This document shows, piece after piece, positions 40,401 through 51,852 of a DNA stretch of 64,000 nucleotides. The stretch is from Rotaria socialis (taxonomy: Eukaryota; Rotifera; Eurotatoria; Philodinida; Philodinidae). Within the stretch, counting starts at the first letter, position 1. Every line of letters starts with the position of its first letter. The notes beneath the pieces were generated by a model. It worked only from the letters and a program-made list of their open reading frames with translations, had not been told where the DNA came from and did no database searches. The position numbers and the translations under genes were made by a program. The stretch lies in assembly GCA_905331475.1 (NCBI GenBank), contig CAJNYU010004523.1, positions 150,807-214,806 of the forward strand. Direction: 5' to 3'.

Positions 40401-41133
40401 AACGTGCAAGCACGACACGTATATTACCAGCGAATTAAGGAATTTCTAATTGTCCGATATGTTACCACTCGTCTATCTTTCCATAACATTTGTTATAGTT
40501 TTATGTTTTTTATATCTTTTTTTTTTTTTAATTTGAAATACTTTCAAAATACGGCCTTTAATATCAATCTCTGCTTGTGAATAGCCATTGGCTTTTAAAT
40601 ATTCGCCATCATCATAATCAAAACGATATGCAAACTAAACATAACAAATTTTCTTTAAAAAAAAACATACTAATTATTTCAATCATACTTTAGTAATGAC
40701 CGGAACAAATTTATCTCGCTGGGCACCTTTGCCTAATGCTATTCGTTTTAATAGAGTGATATGAAAGTCAATTAAACGGCGACTTACTATAATAAATGAA
40801 TAGAAAGTAAAAATGAAAACAAAATGCAAAATATTTTTTCATACTATTTTCTTCGTCGCTTAGAAGATTTTCTTCCAATAAATGTAACGGATAATCTTGT
40901 AGATCAACATGTGAACGAAATTTATCCAAAAAACATAATATGACACCATAATTTGGATTGTTTAATAAACTGATACGACGCTGATCATACTTGAGACGAT
41001 TTTTTTCCTTATCATCCGATGTGGAATCAACATTATTTGAAGTCGTGTCACCATCATGCGCATCCATTAGTGTTGACTCCTCTTTGACAAGAGTTGGAGC
41101 AGCCAAGATAGGATCTTCTTTTTCTTCATTCAT
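34446..41133 (-). CDS. RSF1: Remodeling and spacing factor 1 (PHD protein of the ISWI-RSF complex)
   Basis: A nuclear histone-chaperone subunit that partners the SNF2H/ISWI ATPase. Fifteen exons (minus): 41133-40845, 40786-40689, 40634-40542, 39895-39767, 39703-39633, 39577-39507, 39449-39309, 39260-38692, 37883-36899, 36244-36121, 36066-35941, 35883-35831, 35778-35383, 35330-35152, 34664-34446; 3543 nt, 1180 residues (human 1441). The N-terminal DDT/WHIM-like region includes NPNYGVILCFLDKF, LIDFHITLLKRI and QPFGRDRSGASYWLFL. A single PHD finger (CCVCSKTDRPESLLLCDDCD to WYCPLCEHKR) follows, as in RSF1. The rest is highly acidic and basic low-complexity sequence (poly-D/E, KKRRT and GRRRG patches). 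The start at 41133 has an acceptor-like TTTAG 7 bp upstream, so the 5' end may be trans-spliced or carry a 5'-UTR intron. A MITE lies in the last intron. Confidence 0.9.
34733..35024. mobile_element. MITE in the last RSF1 intron
   Basis: Inverted termini CAAGGACTGAGGATTAGGAA and, reverse-complemented, CAAGGACTGAGAAATAGGAA bound 292 bp of noncoding sequence. TGTCCAAGGACTGA-like sequence recurs directly beyond the right end (35022-35035), so part of a terminus is duplicated. The element lies wholly within intron 14 (34665-35151) and has no coding capacity. The superfamily is not assignable from the ends alone. Confidence 0.65.
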
Positions 41134-42587
41134 TTTTTCTAAACTAATATACAATCGAATGTTCCATCTACATCAAACGACGAAGAGAACAGAGTCATTC
41201 AACAATTTAAATAACCATCCATCATATGTGTTTGTATTGTAAAATCTCTATTGGTTGAAAATATGAGGTCTTTGTTTCACGTATCCCATAGAATGTAGCA
41301 CCCTCTAGAAAATCGATTTTTGTGGAATGAGAGCTATTTTTTATATTCATTTTATAAAACTAATGAAATTATTCGAATATATTTTTTTTTATAATCTGTT
41401 AAATAATATTTCGGAGAATGAATTTCCACATATGAAAAGAATAAACAAATGTGTAGATCAACATACTCATCGTGTTCCATATTACTCTGAGTCATGAGAT
41501 TATTTACAAACACTTTATTCACTTATGCATTGATACTTGTTCATAAATTTATCTATGTGCAATATTCACTTTATTAGTCATTTACAAGAATTTATATATT
41601 ATGAAAGTATCTAAGTAATCACTAAAAATTGACGTTAAGCGACATCTTATGTTTATACATATATAATTTAAGAATAACACTTTTCGGTCAAAACACTTGA
41701 AGAAAAGAGGAGAATAATAATAATAATTGTGTTTAACTAAGTATAATGTATTTCATCAGGGATTCTGTCTTTCGTCGAGGATCTTTAAAGAAACTATAAA
41801 GTATTATTCCATCTCAATTCGGTTTTATTCTCAGTAGTAGGAGCGGGAAAGACCGATTTTTTTTTCGTTTTAAGAAATGTAAAGTTCTATGGTTCTTAGT
41901 AGTAATGTTCTTTCCTTGTGTGCAGTTAAATGAATGTTTATCATTTGAACATTGCATTCAGGAATGTGTATTTGTGTTGCTATTTGTAAGTGGCATCTTA
42001 ATATTGTTTGAGCATCGCAATTGTCAATATAGGACGTGTATTATGAACCTATGAATGTTTACTGATGAAATTTTTTTCGTAGGTAGTTCGAACTATTTCA
42101 TATTCAGTTGGATTGCTAACCTATAGAAGCTATCAAACAATAATCATTATACTCCTTCAATTGTATACTGATGTAAGTACTCCTGTGTGTCATTGTAATA
42201 TAGCGCCATCATTTGTCAGTAATATAAATTAAACAAATAAAATATTGATAGGTGAATTGAATTAATAATTTAATATAGTTCTATTGGAAAATCATTATTT
42301 TTTATTTTCTACTACATGACTAGTGAACTGCAAAAGTGCATATATAAATGATTCATATTTATATGCACGTTAGATACTAATAGATTATGTACTGTAGAAG
42401 AAAAAAACATGGATTCTTTTCAGTGATCTATGATTGTTGTTTTTTTTTCTGTGTAGTGTTGATCCGTAGAATCCTTCTTGTTTGGACGTTATTTCATCAG
42501 CGTATACGCATTATTTCCTTCTAGAGCATAGTTTACTGTAAACATCGATCTCCCATTTACGTATTTAGTATTGATTATAAATCAAAA
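41134..42587. promoter_or_regulatory. Divergent intergenic region, RSF1 and RAD23
   Basis: A 1.45-kb AT-rich spacer between divergent start codons. It must contain both promoters; I recognise no particular element or repeat. Confidence 0.5.
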
Positions 42588-44309
42588 ATGCAACTTCAAA
42601 TAAAGACATTGTCGAATGAAAAATTTACTATTGAATGTGAATTATCTGATACGGTATTTATTTTTAGCATAACTTTTAAGTAATTATTTATCTTTTTCTT
42701 TGACCTTTCTTAGGTAAGAACAATTAAAGAAAAAATAGCAGCAAAAGATCTCAAGGATAAATATGAAGTCGATGGAGTAAAATTAATCTTCTCTGGGAAA
42801 ATCCTTGAAGACTCGAAAACACTTGAATCTTATTCCATAAATCAAGATAGTTTTCTTGTTGTTGTTAAACAAGCCGCACCAAAAGCTCCAACAGTGAGTC
42901 ACTTTGAAAAGTCTGATCAAATAATTAACTTCGTATTTCTTCTTCTTTTTTTAAAGGTGGCAACAGGTGCAACTAATTTGCCAAGCAATGTTCCTTCATC
43001 TGTTAGGTTGGTTTAAAACTTGTGAAAAAAAAAGTTTTTACCGAGTAAATTTTCTTCTAGCCCACAAAATATACCAGCTGCTGCTGCACCACCAGCTCCA
43101 AGTTCGGTTCCACAACAACCTCGACCAACTCCAACGGATAACCCTGCGGTTGCTTCTCAAGATACATTTCTATCAGCTGAAGCACGCGAAAAAGCTTTAC
43201 GTGAATTGACAGATATGGGTTTTGATCGTGGACAAGCTGAATTAGCATTGCGTGCAAGTTTTTATCATGTTGAACGTGCTGCCGAATATTTAATTACAGT
43301 AAACGGAAAAATAGTCTAACATTGATTGTATTTTTATTTAATTTAATTTAGGGTACCATTCCTAGTTTTACTGAAGCACCAGCATCAAGTCAAGGAGGTG
43401 AGTCAGGACAAACACCTACTGGTTCAGAAAGCTCAACTGGTGGTAGAAGACCTGCTGGAGGTAATTGTTTTTTGACTTTTTTCGATCGTAGCTTTTTAAA
43501 AACACACTGCAAAAGTATACACATCCTTAACGTACATCGAAATTGAAAAAAGCTTCATACATCAATGTTAGTACTTACTATGAATTTTTTAATATGGAAG
43601 TAATCTTATTCTTAAATGTAATCCATTCTAATAAGAGATTTATGCAATAAAACATTGTACAGCTTTTAACTTACTCAATTAGATAGAGAGACATTTTTTT
43701 TTGTCCTTCATTTTTAATGATGTCAACAGGACTGAATTTATATAGGAATAAATATTTTTATTTAATGAATGCAAATTTTTTCTAGTTGAAGATTTATCTC
43801 AATTGAGTCAAAGTCCACAATTTCAAGCATTACGTAATTTAATTCAACAGAACCCTGAGCAACTTCAAACGCTTTTGCAAACATTACAAGCTACTCAACC
43901 GGATCTTTATCGAGTAAAGTCATATGTTTAATTAAAAGTTATATTCTTATTTAATCTATTGAATAAATAGTTGATTGAACAGCAGCCACAAGAATTTCTT
44001 GAATTATTAAATCAAGCTGATGAAGGTGATGATGGCGGTGATGACGATGATCCATTGCAAGGTGGTGTTGGTGGCGGTGCTGGAGGTCAAGGTCCACCAG
44101 GAACAGTTACAATAACACTTTCAGCTCAAGATCAACAAGCAATTAACAGAGTTCGTTACTATGCGCAATAAGATTTCTATTACAATCATTTTATTTTGTT
44201 TTAGTTACAAGATATGGGTTTTGAACGAAACCGTGTTATTGAAGCATTTCTTGCTTGTGATCGCAATGAAGAATTGGCAGCTAACTATCTTTTGAGCAGC
44301 TTTGATTAA
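42588..44309 (+). CDS. RAD23: UV excision repair protein RAD23
   Basis: A ubiquitin receptor that delivers substrates to the proteasome and stabilises XPC in nucleotide excision repair. Eight exons: 42588-42653, 42714-42893, 42957-43006, 43061-43298, 43352-43460, 43786-43913, 43971-44150, 44205-44309; 1056 nt, 351 residues (human RAD23A is 363). Domains in order: N-terminal ubiquitin-like ([19 protein letters not shown] to [16 protein letters not shown]), UBA1 ([20 protein letters not shown]), the XPC-binding STI1-like domain ([20 protein letters not shown] to EFLELLNQ), and UBA2 ([20 protein letters not shown]). It ends at the usual ...YLLSSFD, with no extension. The linkers are proline-, alanine- and glycine-rich as normal. 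Exon 7 uses an unusual GTTCGT donor. All domains look intact. Confidence 0.97.
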
Positions 44310-46342
44310 AAATTTTGAACAATTTGTTATACTATTCTTGACATACTTCAACGTATGCGTTTGATTTCTTTTTTTTCTGTGTGAGACTGTACAAAAGGAA
44401 AATTAAATAACATCAACATATATTTATCCCACATTTTCGCTCCAATTTATTTCCGCTTACATCGTGCTTGTCGTTTCATTTTGTTCTGTTTTTTTTTGTT
44501 TCTCTATAACTCATTATAACTTCTTATTGAGAAAAAAAAACTAAAATGCACTAAAGCTAATTGAACATCTTCGCTTTTTATTTCATATCTATGGAGTTCA
44601 TTTCATTTTGTTTTATTCTGCAATCTTCTGTGCATTTTGTTTATTATTTGAACTTGATTCAGTACTGGCATTGTTCTATCTAGAAAAAAAATCAAGAATG
44701 CGCATAAGAAACAGAGAACTATTTAAACGTATTGTAAAAAAGGGTAGCTATTTGTTGCATTTGTCTGTCTAAAATTTAAAGTGGCAAGAAAAAAAAGGAA
44801 ATATATCTAATGGATGATAGCCAGATGTGTAATCAAATGTATAATACTGAATAGAAATAAAATAAAAGAATGATGTTGACGTTTGTGATACCGTGAAAGA
44901 CTTGAAATAAAAGCATTTGTCTAGCGATAAAAAAAACAGTACAGATCAGCAATGTAAACTTTTATCGTACCCTATTAGATGAAAATTATCTTACTCTTGT
45001 CCTATCCAATGTTGTAGATTCGTAATTTAAGCGATTCAGCTTTAAACAAGTAAGGCATCTATAGAGGCAAACAGTTTTTATGATCCTTAAAGCAAGCTGA
45101 TAAAAAAGCTAAATGAACATGTTATTAATTCTTTTAATTGCAGAAATATTCTATCAATTAATGCTAGAAGAATATACTCATCGAACAGCAATTTCTTTTG
45201 AATTGTTATTAGTTGTAATATAGAAAGTTCAAAAACAAAAAGTACTAAAGAAAATATTGATGTCTCTACTCTCCTGTAATAACTTAGTTAACAGAGAAGT
45301 GTCCTGTGACAACGAGTTGTGTCAGCTGTGTTCTCCGTGAGCACTGGGAAAAGAAATTTCTACAGTTTTCGAAAGATTTTTGCGTCAATTGTAAGAAAAA
45401 TTAAACAAATATTTATTCAGTATCACATTTTAATTCAATCATTATTTGCAAAAAGACTGCTACTCAGAATGCCTCGTAATATAATATAATATTATCATTA
45501 TCTGCTTTTCTTGATTATTTTCATTTCATGCCATCGATATTATTTTGGTGTTCTAGTATTTTTGTTTTAATTGCTTCATTGATAATTGAAGGAGTTTTCT
45601 CATGAACACAGAGGTTTCGCAGCATAAAAAGGAGGTGATTTGTTTTACCAGCGATGATAATTTGAATTATTTCTAATTTAAGTCACACGGGAACGTGAAA
45701 CAGAAATCAAGAAAAGTTGTTTCTACTGGATAGCACCTGTTTATAATTTATGCTTATCTTTCTGATTCTGTAGCTTTTAAATAACTAACTACTATGTAGT
45801 CAGTTAGTAGAGTATTATCATGGATGCACTCGTTTCATTCTTAACGTATCTTAGTCATCCATGATTGTTCGCTTTTTTCTGTTTTAAATTCATGAAAAGA
45901 CAATCTTGTCTCGTGTCAGATGATTGTATTTGCAAATTGAATAATATAACAGCAACAGCAACAGCAACAGCAACAACAAAATATTAGAATATTTACCCAA
46001 CATGTAAATAAAGAATTATGGCATATGTAATTTCTGAAGCATTTTTCTCTTGATTTGTGTATGATCTACGTTAGAATATTAGTAATTTTCATAGACATAT
46101 TTTATTTGAATGATGAATTATGCCTTTATGTTTTGTTTATCATGAATATGCCAAAATATACGGATAATTTTGAATACATCTTTGAGATTTTTTGAACGCC
46201 TAGTCAAACCATCCAATCAATCGTAATGGAAAAAAGTCAAATAATGAAATCGGATAACTATTGCCTAACACTATTCATTCGAAGTTATTTTTGCTAGATT
46301 ATTTATTGTAGAAAGGAAAAAAATCATTTTTATTTCAGTGAA
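44310..46342. other. Convergent intergenic region with a hexanucleotide repeat
   Basis: AT-rich 2-kb spacer between the 3' ends of RAD23 and the ARM-TIR-SAM gene. The only structure recognised is a short (CAACAG)n tract at 45948-45978. Confidence 0.5.
45948..45978. repeat. (AACAGC)n microsatellite
   Basis: About five hexamer units of AACAGC followed by AACAAC. Intergenic. Confidence 0.85.
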
Positions 46343-49300
46343 CTAAAGAATCGAACAAGTTTTGATTTTCAATCCCTTATAAATATGTTGTCGTGCTGTT
46401 GAAATTGATAGTGACGACTTTCTGAAAATGGTTTTTGTTTGTAACATTTTTTCAACTTCAATTTGAAATTGAATAAATTCATGAACTGATATTTGAATAT
46501 CAGCAGTATTTTCTTGTTGACAGATATTATGTAGATCATTATTTAGTAATGATATAGTTTCTGTTGAATTAGGTTTACAAAATTCATGTAATCTGATAAC
46601 ACTTTGTCCATCGAAATTCTTCAGTAATTTTGAAAAACTTGGTAAGTTTAAAGATTCACACCAAGCAAGAACTTCTCTATTGGTCCAATTTTCTAAGTTC
46701 ATCATTTCTTGTGCTCGTTGACGGTGATTAAAATTTATAGGTGCACGACGTTCGTTCATATCAACACTAATATATGCAATATCAATAGCTGGTAGTACTT
46801 TTGAATCAACTTTATCATCATAATTTGGTATAATGCATTTAAGTAATGTTTCTATGGCTTGACTACGAATTTGCTCATCATCATCTGAATTATTTGTTGA
46901 CGTGCCAATTTTCCATGATAAAACTCGATGGCCAGATGATGTAGCATAGAAAAGTTCTGTGCGGCATCGATTATTTAATCGATACATATCACTAACACAT
47001 ACAATTAAATATGTTGTACTATTCATAAGTGATATAAATGTTGGAATAAAATCATCATTCATATGATCATATGTAGTCCATACACGAAGACCATTTTTAT
47101 TTAATTCTTGTTCGATCATTTCTACAGTTTTACAATCACTTGGATCGTAACTAATGCCGATTGTTTTGCCAAAATGTTGTTCATGTGATAATGAGTACTA
47201 ATATATAATAGAAATAACTTTATTGGTCATTATCTGTTGTCAACTATTCAAGTATAAACAAGTGAAATTCTTAAACTAACACAATCGTTCGAACTTTTTC
47301 GATTATAATTTAAAATTCTTCACGACTTTTCGAAATGAAATATGCTACAGAAATGGTCTTCTATATATATTTATATGAAATCTAATTAAAAATTGTAGAA
47401 AGTAGCATAAAAATATCTGAAAAACTTTATTGTGCATACTACTCGATGAATTTTCATTTTCTAAACAAACCTATTTAAAAAAATATATATTTCAAGCGAA
47501 CTCAAGGAATTATTTAGCATTGTCATACATGAGACTAGTAATGAAGTATGAGAATATTGTTGAAACAGCTAATAAGTTAACATCTATAAGAAAACTTTGC
47601 CAGATAGACTCGATATCAAATAGATCTGAACCAATTCTTTGAAGCTACGAAAAGATCAGTGCTGTCGAAGCTTCTCTAGGAAACAAGAATGATCTTACAG
47701 AAATTTTTATTAATAGTAAGTTACGCAAAGCCAATTGAATAATACAATCTCTTAAAATTTACCCTGCAACTAGGCTGACTTGTAACTCGTATATCTTTCA
47801 TTACTAGATACTAGTTTTTACTTCTTTGAAAGAATCAATATCAAATAATTGTGTAGTTTAGAGTGTCAAATACATTTTATTTTCTAACTAATTTTTATAC
47901 TTTCCTATCATACGAGCCAAGAAACCTATTGTTTTAATCAAAACTGTCGAGTATAGAAATTCCATGTTATTCTTGGCTATCTCATGTATTTTCTTTCGAT
48001 ACACAATGTGTTTCTAATTTACTTAAATTGCATCAGATAATGATAATCAAAACATTCAAGTGTTGATAACAGTTCAGAATAATGAAAACTATTCTTATTT
48101 GAATGAATGACGTCAGAATTATTATATTTCACGCGCTGAGAATTATTCTTCGTATAAAATCTCACGATTTGATTCTATTAAGTTTCTATCGATCTACTGT
48201 ATCTTACTGTCTATGTTTTCATAATTGAAATATTGAACTTACTTGCGATAAATCCAATCGATCAAGATTATAAAGTAATCCACATGTTGCTTGTTTAACA
48301 GACACTTCATTTGTATTTAAATTGATTTTCTTTAGAATATCGAAAAAATCTTGTTCGGTTTCTGCTAAAATTTTTTTAATATTCTCATCAAATGATATTG
48401 ACCATAAAATACTCAATGTTATAATTGTTGATTCACGATAAATATTGTTATCATATAGATTTTTTCTATCATAATTAGTAAGAACACTCGTAAATAGATT
48501 TAAATATTGTTCTTGAATAATTTCTTGTATATAATCATATTTTACAATATGTATTAAACTTTTAAAAAAGAGACTCATTGGTATTCGACTATAATGATAC
48601 GAACGAACGTTTTGTAAAGATATTTGAATATAATTTAAACTAGAAAGAAATAATTTTTCAGTTAAATCTTCATTTTTTGTTGCACTTGTTATTATAAGTA
48701 AAAATAATTGTGCCATGATACTTATACGGCGATTTCCACATGCTTGTGCTTGTTCAATTAAGGTTTCTAATTTTCTTATATAATTATTATCTGTACGTAG
48801 CAAATCTTGAATTAATAACATATTATCAAAACAATAAATTATTAAATAACAGATGATTGAATCAAATAATATTGTTTCATAAGTTGACCAATGAATGCAT
48901 ATATTCATATAGAAATTCTCATGCAGAATTATTGAAAATAAATCAAATAATAATTTTCTATTATTATCATTATCAATAACCAACGTATAGTTAACAACAT
49001 ATGTTATTATCCCTGTTAAACAAACTAAATTATTTAATGAATTTTCTTGAATTTGACTGGAAAAATACTGTATAAAATTTATATAATACGATAAATATAA
49101 TTCTAATAAATTTTTTGCATCATCATCGGATTCATTTTCATCACAATTAACATGTATGCCCATGGCCATTGTACATGTACCTATATAAAATCGATGTAGA
49201 GCAGTTATTATCATTGTTTGATTATTATTTATTGATAATAAATTTTGTTTATATTCATCAGATTTTAAACATTCAATTATCTTTTGATTAAAATAAAGAA

Positions 49301-49892
49301 ATTTTTCATCTAATCTTGAATCAACATAACTATGTTCAAAAAACATGTATGATTCATACCATGGTAAAATCATATCAACGAAATCTGATTCGTTTCTATT
49401 CATATATGGTAATATTTTAATTAAAATTTCAAATATTTCGCTATAATTATCAAACAATAATTCTCGTACATGTCTATGATGTTCAAGATTATTTTTTGTG
49501 AATGAATTTTGTTCATCAATTCCATCAATATCATCATTATCATTTTGTAATGTTAATGCTAAACGTCGATTAAATGTACCAACGACAGTTAAAAAATTTA
49601 ATTCTTCAACAATCAATGTACGATTTTGAAAATACCATTGTTTAAATAAGTATGCAGCAACATATTCAAACATATCAAATGCTTGTGGTCGTTGATTAAT
49701 GACCAAATTAAGAAAAATATTATCTGATGCTACTGCTAGACATGATTGTAAACACGTACCAAGCTTTTGTAATAATGATCGATCATAATAAATCAACGAA
49801 GTCCATCCGTTATAATTTCGTTCTATTGTATCTAATTCTTGGTCAAGAGTTACCTGCATTCTTTGCCAATTATCTCTCTCGTAAAACGACAT
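46343..49892 (-). CDS. ARM-like / TIR / SAM-like protein
   Basis: Two exons, 49892-48243 and 47197-46343, joined by a phase-0 intron of 1045 bp (GTAAGT...TAG); 834 residues. Residues 1-550 (exon 1) are a purely helical, leucine/isoleucine-rich region with repeated helix pairs, which I read as a divergent armadillo/HEAT-like solenoid. Residues about 559-655 (exon 2) form a TIR domain: GISYDPSDCKTVEMIEQEL, NKNGLRVWTTYDHM, TTYLIVCVSDMYRLNNRC and RVLSWKI. Glu631 in RCRTELFYAT sits where the catalytic glutamate of SARM1 and plant TIR NADases lies. A SAM-like helical domain follows (about 718-770: WTNREVLAWCESLNLPSFSK and NFDGQSVIRLHEFC). SARM1 has ARM-SAM-SAM-TIR; here the order is ARM-TIR-SAM. 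There is no signal peptide or transmembrane segment, so the protein is probably cytosolic. NAD-cleaving activity is inference; a pure scaffold is the alternative. Confidence 0.8.
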
Positions 49893-50322
49893 AAAAGCGA
49901 ACGAACAAGTCTCTTATCACCGAAAGGTGAGATCATAATTTATCTCGATTCGTTCTTCAAAAAAACCTTACATCATCCATAAGCGTGTTATTATTAGTTT
50001 TTTTTTGTAGTCTTTTATTTGTATGATTTAAAATATTTTAAAGAAGAAAAGAATGAACTAGTTATAGAGACATAGTATGATAAATTCATAAGACAAGAAA
50101 AAAAATGTGTAAGTGTGCATGATCTAATCGAAAAAAGAAAACGATTGCTTTGTTGCGGTAGTAAAAAAACAGAAGAAAGCAACAATTGTTCTGATGCCAC
50201 TGCTACGCACATACAAATTCACAGACAGGTGATAGAGGTACAATAGACAAAAAAGGAAAAACATGTGAAAAATGCTTGTTGATGCTGCTGTCACCACCAC
50301 CAGAATAAATTGATTTCGTTGC
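49893..50322. promoter_or_regulatory. ARM-TIR-SAM upstream region / tropomyosin 3' flank
   Basis: A 430-bp spacer between same-strand genes. It should hold the promoter of the TIR gene and the tropomyosin 3' UTR. Nothing specific is recognised. Confidence 0.5.
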
Positions 50323-50559
50323 TTAGTAACCTGACAATTCGTTCAATGTCATGTCAAGTTCGTCACTGACATTCTTGTACTTCTCTTTTTCAGCAAGTAA
50401 TTCGTCTGAAAAGGTAAAAAGACATAAGAATTTATCAATAGTTTCCGTGAAAAAATTAATAAATAAGTAAAAAGGCTAAAATGATGTTCATACAAAACAA
50501 CAAAAGCAAATATTCGCTTACAAGTAAAAAGAATTGATCAATAAAATGCATACACACAA

Positions 50560-50597
<38 letters not shown>

Positions 50598-51817
50598 TAA
50601 TAATAATGGCAATGATAGAACGAGGAAATAAAAATTGAAATTTCACAGCACAAACAACAACAACAACAAGCAAGCAAGTAAATTAAAGTACATTCTGAAG
50701 GTCATTGATCATAGTATCCATTTCACGTTGCAAACTTTTGCTGCGCACATTCTCATTTGTTATATCGCCTGAAATGCATGCATACGAATGCAGGAGAATA
50801 TAAGGGAATAATTTTTCAATTTTTTGGTTAGAACATGCAATAAGGTTAGTAAAATATCTAAAGCTCTTTTTGCAACAGTATATTTTTATGTTGTTCTTTC
50901 ATGAAACAAGCATTAACGAATAGATGCAATTACGAACAAATCTCAAAATTCAATAATTCATGAAAATTAGTGTCCGATTCATCATCTCATGCGAACTATG
51001 TATTTACTAAACTAGTTCATATGAAATGTCAAAATATCTATTCAGCGTAAAAAAAAGAAGAAGCACTAATGTATATTTTAGGTACATCTATGGAAAGTAT
51101 CAAGCACTATTTTCAATTCGAAATATTTTATCAATTTGTGTAGCATGAGTTCACAGGGCAGTTTCTATTGAATAAGTCACATATAAGAATCAAGCATAAA
51201 AATAAACGCTGCATCATCAATGTTCTATCGATTAAAATGATCTGATTGATTGATATTCTACTTGACATTGTTAGAGATCTTTTAACAAATCTATAAACTA
51301 CGCAATCATCTTGACTATAATTCTTTTTTTTTTGTCTTTCAAAACTCACAATTATCAGTGCTCAAATAAAACGATCGATAGTGTTATCATAAATGCATTT
51401 CTTTTTACATGAAGTTATGGGACCGTTTTATCCTGAGGTCATATGTCTCAAGGTATTCTTATCTAGCTGACAAGCAAGATTCATTTGAAAATATACCTTT
51501 CAATTGGTTTGCTTTTCTCTGTAAGACAAGCATTGTACGTGTAGCATGCTCAGCTTTGTTTTCCGTCTAGATATATACACATACAACTAATAATATACAT
51601 GCAACATGCAAATATTGAATTCAAAATATAGTAGAAAGAAACAAATAATAGAAAAACATTACAAGAAACCCATGCAAGAGCAGGAGGAGGCCGAATGTGC
51701 ATTGAATTTCATTTTTGTGATATTACCTTCGAGGCGATCAACCTCCTTTTGCAACTTTGCCATTGTACGTTCAGCAAGATCAGCACGTTGTTCAGCCTAT
51801 ACTCGTATGATTGATAA

Positions 51818-51852
<35 letters not shown>

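Noticed and set aside
50015-50212. 65-codon minus-strand frame between tropomyosin and the TIR gene
   Set aside because: Serine/leucine-rich chance frame in a 3'-UTR/promoter interval; no homology recognised.
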